The position numbers were made by a program, and so were the translations under genes. Shown one piece after another: positions 1 to 7,570 of a stretch of 16,662 nt of DNA (position 1 is the first letter of the stretch; every line of letters begins with the position of its first letter). This DNA comes from Caulobacteraceae bacterium (lineage in GTDB: Bacteria; Pseudomonadota; Alphaproteobacteria; Caulobacterales; Caulobacteraceae), in contig JASLDZ010000167.1 of assembly GCA_030151985.1 (NCBI GenBank), forward strand, positions 1-16,662, in the 5' to 3' direction. The notes beneath the pieces are model-generated. The model did no database searches. It was given only the letters and a program-made list of their open reading frames with translations, and was not told where the DNA came from.

Positions 1-732
<732 letters not shown>

Positions 733-736
<4 letters not shown>

Positions 737-1815
737 GCGACGCGCCCCGGCCGGCGGAGGGGGGCGCGGCAGGGCGCAAGGTCGCCGCCGGCTTCGTCGG
801 CGCGGCCCTGACGCTGGTCGGGCTGGCGGTGCTGGCGCTGCTGGTCGGCCTCTTCGCCTACCTCGCCCCCGGGCCCAAGGCGGCGAGCGGCCCCGCGACC
901 ACGGTCATCCTGCGCAAGGGCGCGGGGGTGAGCGAGATCGGCGCGGCGCTGAAGACCGCCCACGTGGTCTCCTCCGCCCAGGCCTTCGCCGCCGCCGCCG
1001 AGCTGACCGGGGCGGCGCGCCGCCTCAAGCCCGGCGAGTACCTGATCCCCAGCCGCGCTTCGCTGAAGACGGTGCTGCGCAAGATCCGCACCGGCGACAT
1101 CGTCCACCACCGCGTCTCCATTCCCGAGGGCCTGTCCTCGCTGCAGGTCGTGAACGTGCTCCGCGCCGCCGACGTGCTGACCGGCGACGTCCCGACCCCG
1201 CCCGAGGGTGCGGTGCTGCCCGACACCTATGAGGTGGTGCGCGGCGACTCCCGCGCGGCGGTGCTGCAGCGGATGATGGACGACCGCGACAAGCTCCTGG
1301 CCGAGCTGTGGGCCGGCCGCCGCCAGGGCCTGCCCTACGCCAGCCCGCAGGAGGCGGTGACGCTGGCCTCGATCGTGGAGAAGGAGACCTCCAAGGCGTC
1401 GGAGCGCCCGCGCGTCGCCGCCGTCTACCTGAACCGCTTGCGCATCGGCATGAAGCTCGATGCGGACCCGAGCGTCATCTACGGCATCACGCGCGGCCTG
1501 CCGCTGGGGCGGGGGCTGACGACGGCCGAACTCCAGTCCGACGACCCCTACAACAGCTACACCCACACAGGCCTGCCGCCGACGCCCATCGCAAACCCCG
1601 GCCGCGCCAGCCTGGCGGCCGTGATGGACCCGCCCTCCACCGAGGAACTCTACTTCGTGGCCGACGGCACGGGGGGCCACGTCTTCGCCAAGACGCTCGC
1701 CGAACAGGACGCCAACGTCGCCCGCTACGTGAAGCTGATGCGCGAGCGGGCGGACGCGGCGAAGGAGGCTGCGAAGGACGGGGCGACGTCGGTGAAGCCG
1801 CGGGAGCATCGCTGA
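733..1815 (+). CDS. mltG: Endolytic peptidoglycan transglycosylase MltG (YceG-like)
   Basis: Inner-membrane lytic transglycosylase that cuts nascent glycan strands and is thought to set their length. The product is about 360 aa. Residues 1-16 form a short polar cytoplasmic end, followed by one hydrophobic segment at about 17-46 (a membrane anchor), then a periplasmic LysM-like region, then the YceG catalytic domain. The signature ASIVEKET lies at about residues 212-219 and carries the family's catalytic Glu (the first E, about 216). The conserved LDADPSVIYG, DDPYNSYTHTGLPPTPI and NPG motifs follow. The GTG start at 733 is chosen because it overlaps the fabF stop in a GTGA and gives a normal MltG N terminus; no ATG fits. 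A basic, low-complexity tail (roughly the last 25 residues) lies past the domain. The next gene is separated by a repeat. Confidence 0.93.
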
Positions 1816-1835
1816 GCGATGTATCACTACCCGAT

Positions 1836-1958
1836 CCGCTCATCCCGGCGAAGGCCGGGACCCAGTTGCGGGAGCGAAGAAGCCGGAACTCGCCATCCGC
1901 AACGCCGAGCTCGGGACGAAGGGCGGACCTGGGTCCCGGCCTTCGCCGGGATGAGCGG
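1836..1958. repeat. Perfect 30-bp inverted repeat between mltG and yicC
   Basis: The two arms, 1836-1865 and 1929-1958, are exact reverse complements over 30 bases and are separated by 63 bp. Each arm also contains its own small hairpin: CCCGGC, a 4-base loop, GCCGGG. The motif around CCCGGCGAAGGCCGGGAC looks like a class of dispersed intergenic palindrome that I recall from alphaproteobacterial genomes; that is recognition, not a search. No T-tract follows, so a classical intrinsic terminator is not supported. RNA folding could still slow transcription or protect the upstream mRNA 3' end. The right arm ends 1 base before the strong Shine-Dalgarno of yicC. Confidence 0.9.
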
Positions 1959-1959
1959 G

Positions 1960-1966
1960 GGAGGGG
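1960..1966 (+). promoter_or_regulatory. Ribosome-binding site of yicC
   Basis: A GGAGGGG run lies 7 bases before the ATG at 1974 and decides that start over the in-frame ATG at 1989. It sits immediately after the right arm of the inverted repeat, so hairpin formation there could affect ribosome access (inference). Confidence 0.7.
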
Positions 1967-1973
1967 ATGGCCC

Positions 1974-2861
1974 ATGCCCCTGAGCGGCATGACCGGCTTC
2001 GCCCGCGTCGAGGGCGCGGAGGACGGATGGAGCTGGGGGGTGGAGGCGCGCTCCGTCAACGGCAGGAGCCTGGAGGTGCGCTTCCGCGGGCCCTCCGGCT
2101 TCGAAGGGCTGGAGAAGACGGCGCGGGAGACCGCGCAGCGGCTGTTCGCGAGGGGCCAGGTGGGCGTGACGCTCACCGCCAAGCGCGCCGAGGCGAGAGC
2201 GCGGGTGCGGGTGGACGAGGGGGCGGTCGCCGCCCTGCTCCACGCCGCCGAGCCGTTCCTCGCCGCCGGCGTGGTCCGCAAGCCCACCTGGGATGGCCTG
2301 CTGGCGGTGCGCGGCGTGGTGGAGACGGCGGAGGCCGAGGAGCCGGCGGGGGGCCGGGAGGCGGTCGAGAACGCCATGGCCTTCACGGTGGGCCAGGCGC
2401 TGGGCGCGCTCCGCGACGCGCGGCGAGGCGAGGGCGCGGCGCTCGCCCCGGTGCTGGGCGGCCTCGTCGACCGGATCGAGACGCTGGCGACGGCGGCGGA
2501 GGGCCACGCCGCCGAGCAGGGCCCGGCCATGCGCGAGCGCCTGCGCCAACGCCTCGCCGAGCTGCTGCAGGGCGTCGCCTTCAGCGAGGAGCGGATGCTG
2601 GCCGAGGCCGCCGCGCTCGCCGCCAAGGCGGACGTGCGCGAGGAGCTGGATCGGCTCGCCGCGCATGTGGGCGCCGCGCGCGCGCTCCTGGCCGCCGAGG
2701 ACGGGGCCGTCGGCCGCAAGCTCGATTTCCTGACGCAGGAGTTCATGCGCGAAGCCAACACCCTGTGCTCCAAGTCCGCCTCCATCCCGCTGACGCAGGT
2801 CGGGCTGGAGCTGAAGGCGGCGGTCGATCAGCTTCGCGAGCAGGTGCAGAATGTCGAGTGA
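1974..2861 (+). CDS. yicC: YicC family endoribonuclease
   Basis: YicC-family protein of 295 aa, the usual length. E. coli YicC is reported to be an endoribonuclease acting on RNA; the role in this organism is inferred by family. The N terminus MPLSGMTGFAR is the family's highly conserved start, followed by the YicC-like N-terminal domain to about residue 160. The C-terminal DUF1732 domain follows, with the conserved stretch KLDFLTQEFMREANTLCSKS and a helical C terminus rich in Glu, Leu and Gln. The start at 1974 is supported by the GGAGGGG Shine-Dalgarno. The last 11 bases overlap gmk, so the two are very probably co-translated. The yicC-gmk pairing is frequent in alphaproteobacteria. Confidence 0.93.
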   Translation: MPLSGMTGFARVEGAEDGWSWGVEARSVNGRSLEVRFRGPSGFEGLEKTARETAQRLFARGQVGVTLTAKRAEARARVRVDEGAVAALLHAAEPFLAAGVVRKPTWDGLLAVRGVVETAEAEEPAGGREAVENAMAFTVGQALGALRDARRGEGAALAPVLGGLVDRIETLATAAEGHAAEQGPAMRERLRQRLAELLQGVAFSEERMLAEAAALAAKADVREELDRLAAHVGAARALLAAEDGAVGRKLDFLTQEFMREANTLCSKSASIPLTQVGLELKAAVDQLREQVQNVE

Positions 2862-3519
2862 GGCCGCGCGCGCCGCGGACGCCGGGGCCGAGGCGCGGCG
2901 TCGGCGCGGGTTCATGCTCCTGGTGTCCAGCCCCTCCGGAGCGGGCAAGACCTCGCTGTCGCGCCGCCTGGTGGCCGACTTCCCGGAGCTCGACCTCTCC
3001 ATCTCCGCCACCACGCGCGGCGTGCGGCCGGGCGAGAAGGACGGGCGCGAGTACCACTTCGTCGACCGCGCCGGGTTCGAGGCGATGGTCGCGCAGGACG
3101 CCTTCCTCGAATGGGCGCACGTGCACGACAACCTCTACGGCAGCCCGCGCGCCCCGATCATGGCGGCGCTGGAGCAGGGGCGCGACGTCCTGTTCGACAT
3201 CGACTGGCAGGGCGCGAGCTCGGTGGCCGACAAGGCGCCTGCCGACAGCGTGCGCGTCTTCATCCTGCCGCCGACCATGGCCGACCTGCGCCGACGCCTC
3301 GTCGCCCGCGCGCAGGACTCCGACGCGGTGATCGAGCGCCGGCTGGAGCGGGCGGCGGGCGAGATCGCCAAGTGGGGGCTCTACGACTACGTCATCGTCA
3401 ACGACGACTTCGACCGCGCCTACGCCGACCTCGCCCACATCTACCGGGCCGAACGGCTGAAGCGGGCGCGCCAGCCGTGGCTGGAGGGGTTTGTGTCGGG
3501 GCTGGCGGGGGAGGGCTGA
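2851..3519 (+). CDS. gmk: Guanylate kinase
   Basis: Phosphorylates GMP to GDP with ATP in the cytoplasm, an essential step of guanine nucleotide (and indirectly ppGpp and cyclic-di-GMP) supply. The product is 222 aa. A P-loop, SSPSGAGKTS, lies at about residues 26-35, followed by the GMP-binding region ISATTRGVRPGEKDGREYHFV (about 51-71), the FLEWAHVHDNLYG segment and the FDIDWQGA Walker-B-like motif. The lid and R-x-x-x-A-x-x-E features (RRLERAAGEI) come near residue 170. The ATG at 2851 lies inside the end of yicC (11-base overlap). The first 20 or so residues are an alanine/arginine-rich extension; the inner ATG at 2914 is a possible but less favoured start. The gene ends 4 bp from the convergent acetyltransferase gene. 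Confidence 0.95.
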   Translation: MSSEAARAADAGAEARRRRGFMLLVSSPSGAGKTSLSRRLVADFPELDLSISATTRGVRPGEKDGREYHFVDRAGFEAMVAQDAFLEWAHVHDNLYGSPRAPIMAALEQGRDVLFDIDWQGASSVADKAPADSVRVFILPPTMADLRRRLVARAQDSDAVIERRLERAAGEIAKWGLYDYVIVNDDFDRAYADLAHIYRAERLKRARQPWLEGFVSGLAGEG

Positions 3520-3523
3520 GGCC

Positions 3524-4180
3524 CTACTCGGCCTTCGGGTCGCGCCACATCGCCCAGCTCAAGGGGCCGTCCGGCGGCGGCGTGTATTCGGCGACGACCT
3601 CGAAGCCGTAGCGCCGGTAGAGGCCGAGGTTGCGCGGCGTGGCGGTGTGCAGGAAGGCCGCGCGCCCGGCGGCGTCCAGCCGGGCGCAGTGCGCCGCCAG
3701 CAGGCGCGAGCCCAGTCCCAGCCCCTGCAGCTCGGGCCGCACGCCCAGGAACCACAGGTAGTCGTGCGGGCGCTCCAGGTCGTGCTCGTCGTCCATGGCC
3801 TTGCGCAGGCGCATCAGCCGGCCGAAGCGGGCGAGCCCCGAAGCGTGCAGCAGCATCGGCAGCGCCCGCACGTCGCGCGTCCAGGGCCAGGCCTCCAGCT
3901 TCTCCGACGGCAGCCACACGGCCGCGGCGCCGCCGCCCGCGGGCCGGCTGATCTCGCCGTCGGGCAGGCAGGCGTGCAGGAGCACGTGGTCGAAGAAGCG
4001 GCGCAGCGCCGGGCCGCGCTCGGCGTCCGTGCGCATGAACCAGTCGAACATGGGGTCGTCGGCGAAGGCGAGCGTCAGGTCCTCGGCCGCCTGCGGCAGG
4101 TCCGCCGCGCCGGCGCGCACGGGCGCCTCGGCGGCGCGGCGCAGGGCGGGCAGGTCAAGCGGCGTCGCGGCAGGGTCCAT
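3524..4180 (-). CDS. GNAT family N-acetyltransferase
   Basis: Protein of about 218 aa with the Gcn5-related acetyltransferase fold, which transfers the acetyl group of acetyl-CoA to an amine. The substrate cannot be told from the sequence. Visible signs: the beta-4/alpha-3 acetyl-CoA loop WFLGVRPELQGLGLGSRLL, with its Q-x-x-G-x-G pattern; then ATPRNLGLYRRYGFEVVAEY, the usual N-x-x-x-Y-x-x-x-GF motif near the C terminus. The N-terminal half (AFADDPMFDWFM) resembles the subgroup often described as having a long divergent N-terminal region. I chose the ATG at 4180. A TTG at 4216, only 3 bases past the rsmA stop, would add 12 residues and cannot be excluded. It is probably the last gene of the lptF-rsmA run, and converges on gmk with a 4-bp gap. 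Confidence 0.85.
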   Translation of the reverse strand: MDPAATPLDLPALRRAAEAPVRAGAADLPQAAEDLTLAFADDPMFDWFMRTDAERGPALRRFFDHVLLHACLPDGEISRPAGGGAAAVWLPSEKLEAWPWTRDVRALPMLLHASGLARFGRLMRLRKAMDDEHDLERPHDYLWFLGVRPELQGLGLGSRLLAAHCARLDAAGRAAFLHTATPRNLGLYRRYGFEVVAEYTPPPDGPLSWAMWRDPKAE

Positions 4181-4219
4181 CGAGGGCAGGCTGACCAGCC
4201 CGCGCCCTTCGCGCAAGGC

Positions 4220-5065
4220 CTAGGCGGGCGCGGCGCGCGCCAGCCCCAGGAAGCCCGCGATGTCGACGGTTTCGGCGCGGGCGTTCGGATCGACGCCGGC
4301 GGCCGCGCACAGCGCCTCTCCGCCGAGCGCCCGGAGGCTTGAGCGCAGCATCTTGCGCCGCTGCCCGAAGGCCGCCGCCGTGACCCGCTCCAGGTCGGCG
4401 GTGAGCGTCGCGTCGGGCCGGTCCGCGCGATGGACCACGCGCACCACCGCCGAATCGACCTTGGGCGGAGGCGTGAAGGCGCGCGCCGGCAGGGTCATCG
4501 CCACCTCCGCCTCGGCCAGCGCCTGCGACAGGACGGACAGGCGGCCGTAGTCCGCGGACCCCGGCGGCGCGGCGATCCGCAGCGCCACCTCCTTCTGGAA
4601 CATCAGCGTCATGGAGGCGGGGGTGAAGGTGCCCGTCAGCCACTTCACGAACAGGGGCGTGCCGACGTTGTAGGGCAGGTTGGAGATCACGTGCGCGGCG
4701 GGCGCAAGGCCGTGCGTGGCCAGCAGCGTCGCCTCGTCCGCCTTAAGCGCGTCGGCCTGGACCACGTGCAGCCGGCCGGGCGCGGCCTGGGCGAGCTCCT
4801 CCAGCAGCGGGATGAAGCGTGGGTCCTTCTCGATGGCGAGCACGCGGGCGCCGGCGTCGAGCAGCGCGCGGGTCAGGCCGCCGGGGCCGGGGCCGACCTC
4901 GACCACCGCGTCGTCCGGAGCCAGGCGCGCGAGCCGGGCGATCTTGGCGGTGACGTTCAGGTCCAGCAGGAAGTGCTGGCCGAAGCGCTTGTCGGCGGTC
5001 AGGCCGTGCGCGGCCAGCGCCTCGCGCAGCGGCGGCAGGTCGGCCGAAAGCGCGGGAGGGCTCAC
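4220..5065 (-). CDS. rsmA: 16S rRNA (adenine(1518)-N(6)/adenine(1519)-N(6))-dimethyltransferase RsmA (KsgA)
   Basis: Uses S-adenosylmethionine to dimethylate two adjacent adenines at the 3' end of 16S rRNA, a late checkpoint of 30S assembly; loss gives kasugamycin resistance in E. coli. The product is 281 aa, normal length. Motifs: KRFGQHFLLDLN at about residues 25-36, SAM motif I VEVGPGPGGLT (about 52-62), the acidic ribose-binding residue in LAIEKD, catalytic motif IV NLPYNVGTPLF, and FTPPPKVDSAVV. The C-terminal small helical domain is complete. The GTG start at 5065 forms a GTGA overlap with the pdxA stop, as at several junctions in this run. The pdxA-rsmA order is also that of E. coli. 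Confidence 0.96.
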   Translation of the reverse strand: MSPPALSADLPPLREALAAHGLTADKRFGQHFLLDLNVTAKIARLARLAPDDAVVEVGPGPGGLTRALLDAGARVLAIEKDPRFIPLLEELAQAAPGRLHVVQADALKADEATLLATHGLAPAAHVISNLPYNVGTPLFVKWLTGTFTPASMTLMFQKEVALRIAAPPGSADYGRLSVLSQALAEAEVAMTLPARAFTPPPKVDSAVVRVVHRADRPDATLTADLERVTAAAFGQRRKMLRSSLRALGGEALCAAAGVDPNARAETVDIAGFLGLARAAPA

Positions 5066-6123
5066 GCGCGCCGGTTCTCCGCGCGGCGCGCCGCCATCTG
5101 GGCGGCCAGGCGGACGGCGGCGATCAGGCTGTCGGGGCGGGCGAGCCCCCGTCCTGCGATGTCGTAGCCCACGCCGTGGTCCGGCGAGGTGCGCACGATC
5201 GGCAGGCCCAGCGTGGCGTTCACCCCGCCCCAGAAGTCGATCGTCTTCACCGGGATCAGCGCCTGGTCGTGGTAGAGGCACAGCGCCGCGTCGTAGCGGG
5301 CGCGGGCTTCGGCGTGGAACAGGGTGTCGGCGGGCAGCGGGTCGGTGCAGCCGATCCCCTCGGCGCGCAGGCGCTCGGCGGCCGGCCGCACGATGTCGAT
5401 CTCCTCGCGGCCCAGCGCGCCGGACTCGCCGGCGTGGGGGTTCAGCGCCGCCAGCGCGAGACGCGGCTCCTCGACGCCGAAGTCGTTCTGCAGCGCATAG
5501 GCGGTGGCGCGGCCCACCTCCACGATGCGCTCGGCGGTCAGCTCGGCCAGGGCGCGCGCCAGCGGCAGGTGGATGGTGACCAGCACGGCGCGCAGGTCGG
5601 CGGCCGTCAGCATCATGACGGGCCCCCGCGGACCGGCGTAGGGCGCGCCGGCGGTGAGGTCGGCGAGGAACTCGGTGTGGCCGGGAAAGCCGAAGCCCGC
5701 CTCGTACAGAGGCGCCTTCGCGATGGGCGCGGTGACGAGCCCGCTGACCGCCCCCGACAGCGCCAGCCCCACCGCCGTCTCGATCCAGCGGATCACCGCG
5801 GAGGCGTAGGCCGGCGAGGGCTTTCCCGCGACGACCGGCTGGGTGAGGGGCAGGTCGATGACGGGCAGGGCGTCGGCGAAGACGCGGGCGGCCTCGTCGG
5901 GACCTCCGACCCGCTGCACGCGGGCCGCGCCGCGCGTGCCGGCGGCGGCGAGCGCGTCGTGGTCGCCCACGACGACGAAGCCGGGCGCCTCGCCGCGCAA
6001 CGCCCGCCACGCCTTGACCACGACCTCGGGGCCGACGCCCGCGGGATCGCCCAGGCTGAGCGCCAGGGGTCGGAGCGCCGGGGGGCGCAGGGGAGTGGAC
6101 GGCGCGGCGGCGTCCGGCGTCAC
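5062..6123 (-). CDS. pdxA: 4-hydroxythreonine-4-phosphate dehydrogenase
   Basis: Oxidises 4-phosphohydroxy-L-threonine with NAD(P), giving the amine that PdxJ joins to deoxyxylulose phosphate to make pyridoxine phosphate (DXP-dependent vitamin B6 pathway, cytoplasm). The product is 353 aa; the core begins at LALSLGDPAGVGPEV, so there is a short alanine/proline-rich N-terminal extension compared with the E. coli enzyme. Family motifs visible: TAPIAKAPL, FPGHTEFLADL, VTIHLPLARAL, LNPHAGESG, and the metal-site region LYHDQALIPVKTIDF with its conserved His-Asp, followed by RTSPDHGVGYDIAG. The GTG at 6123 overlaps the surA stop as GTGA. Position between surA and rsmA matches the conserved enterobacterial order. 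Confidence 0.95.
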   Translation of the reverse strand: MTPDAAAPSTPLRPPALRPLALSLGDPAGVGPEVVVKAWRALRGEAPGFVVVGDHDALAAAGTRGAARVQRVGGPDEAARVFADALPVIDLPLTQPVVAGKPSPAYASAVIRWIETAVGLALSGAVSGLVTAPIAKAPLYEAGFGFPGHTEFLADLTAGAPYAGPRGPVMMLTAADLRAVLVTIHLPLARALAELTAERIVEVGRATAYALQNDFGVEEPRLALAALNPHAGESGALGREEIDIVRPAAERLRAEGIGCTDPLPADTLFHAEARARYDAALCLYHDQALIPVKTIDFWGGVNATLGLPIVRTSPDHGVGYDIAGRGLARPDSLIAAVRLAAQMAARRAENRRA

Positions 6124-7538
6124 CGGCTCTCGATCGAGGCGGAATTGCGCAGGTCGCGCAGGTAGCGGCGCGCGATCATGGTGATCTGCTCGCCGTAGAG
6201 GCGGTTCTCCACGTCCTGCCGCGAGGGCTCCTGCGCGCCGCCCGTGCGCCGGCCGCAGAGCGCCACCAGGTTCAGGCCGGCGGAGGTGCGGACGGGGCCG
6301 CCGTACTGGCCGGGCTTCAGGTCGGCGATGGCGGCCTTGAAGGCGGGCGCCAGCTCCTCGAGGCTGGTCTCGCCCAGGTCGCCGGTAGCGGCGACGCCGG
6401 GGATCTTCGCCGCTTCCGCCGGCAGCTTCGAGCACTCGGGCGCGGCGGCCTTCAGCTGGTCGAGCTTGGCGGTGGCTTCGGCGACCTGCGCGGGCGTGGC
6501 GTCGGGGGCGAGGCGCACGGCGGCCTGCTGGACCTTCACCATCGTGCCCGTGCCGCCCGCGCGCTTGTCGCGCAGCGCCACGATGTAGACGCCGTCGCTG
6601 GTGGGGATGGGATCGGACACCGCGCCGGTCTTCAGCGTCGGCAGCACGGGCTGGAGCGCGGGCGGGATCTGCCCCTCCACGAGCCAGCCTTCGTCTCCCC
6701 CGTTGGCGGCGCTGGGCAGGGCGGAGAACTGGCGCGCGACCGCCGCGAAGGGCGCGCCTTGGCGGAGCTGGGCCACGAGCTGGGTGGCGCCCTGCAGCGC
6801 CTGGTCGGCCCCCCCGGCGCGCTGGGCGTCGATGAACACCTCGCTGACCAGGTACTGCGGCTTGGCGGCGTCGGCGTTGAAGCGGGCGAGGTAGGCGTTC
6901 ACCTGCTCGTCCCCCACGTGCACGTTGTCGCGGAAGCGGCTGCCGATGTAGCGCTGCCAGGCGATCTGGGCGGTGGTCTGTGCGCGCAGCGTGGCGGGCG
7001 CGATGCCGACCTGCGCCAGGCTCTTCTGCAGCTGCGCGCCGGTCAGCTTGTACTGGCGGGCGAGGTTGTCGATCTCCTCGTCGACCTCCTTGTCGGTCGG
7101 GACGAGCTTGATGCCCTTCTGGCGCGCCTCGACCGAGCGGATCTCGGCCATCTGCAGCCGCTCGTCGATCAACCCGCGCAGGGCCTCGCGCTCGATCTCG
7201 GGCAGGTTCTGCTCGGTGGGCTGCACGCCGGTGGAGGCGATCAGCAGCTGGATGCGCTGGCGCAGGTCGTAGGTCGAGATGATCTCGCCGTTCACCGTGG
7301 CGGCGACCGACTCGCCCATGGGGCGCACCTTGGGCGTCTCGGTGGTGGGCGGGGAGGAGGCGGCGTCCACCGGCGAGGTGGCGCCGTCGGCGGCCGGGGC
7401 GGGGGCCGTCGCGGGCGGTTGGGATTGAGGAGCCGGGGCGGGGCGGCCCGACGCCCGGGGCGGGGCGGCCCACGCGGCGGCCGCGGCGCCGACCATGAGG
7501 GTCGCCGCACCGCACGCCAGAACTCGCCGCAAGCCCAT
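6120..7538 (-). CDS. surA: Periplasmic peptidyl-prolyl isomerase/chaperone SurA-like
   Basis: Periplasmic chaperone with a parvulin domain that escorts outer-membrane beta-barrels, LptD among them, to the BAM complex. The product is 472 aa. Residues 1-24 form a typical Sec signal peptide (MGLRRVLACG, then an Ala-rich core, AWA-A cleavage). A Pro/Ala-rich linker runs to about 70. A SurA N-terminal helical domain starts at ESVAATVNGEIISTYDL and contains LRGLIDERLQ. A parvulin rotamase domain follows (QYLVSEVFID through SDGVYIVALRDKR), then a second, degenerate parvulin-like segment (LGETSLEELAPAF through SAGLNLVALCGRR). ATG 7538 is preferred: AGGA lies 8 bases upstream and the signal peptide starts at once. 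A GTG at 7574 overlapping the lptD stop (GTGA) is an alternative that adds 12 residues. Confidence 0.92.
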   Translation of the reverse strand: MGLRRVLACGAATLMVGAAAAAWAAPPRASGRPAPAPQSQPPATAPAPAADGATSPVDAASSPPTTETPKVRPMGESVAATVNGEIISTYDLRQRIQLLIASTGVQPTEQNLPEIEREALRGLIDERLQMAEIRSVEARQKGIKLVPTDKEVDEEIDNLARQYKLTGAQLQKSLAQVGIAPATLRAQTTAQIAWQRYIGSRFRDNVHVGDEQVNAYLARFNADAAKPQYLVSEVFIDAQRAGGADQALQGATQLVAQLRQGAPFAAVARQFSALPSAANGGDEGWLVEGQIPPALQPVLPTLKTGAVSDPIPTSDGVYIVALRDKRAGGTGTMVKVQQAAVRLAPDATPAQVAEATAKLDQLKAAAPECSKLPAEAAKIPGVAATGDLGETSLEELAPAFKAAIADLKPGQYGGPVRTSAGLNLVALCGRRTGGAQEPSRQDVENRLYGEQITMIARRYLRDLRNSASIESR

Positions 7539-7570
7539 GTCCACGTTCCTGTCCGAAAGTCGCCGCGCCC

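Noticed and set aside
3505..3530. Short GGGC/GCCC hairpin at the gmk-acetyltransferase convergence as a terminator
   Set aside because: Only a 4-bp stem and no T-tract on either strand; not enough to call.
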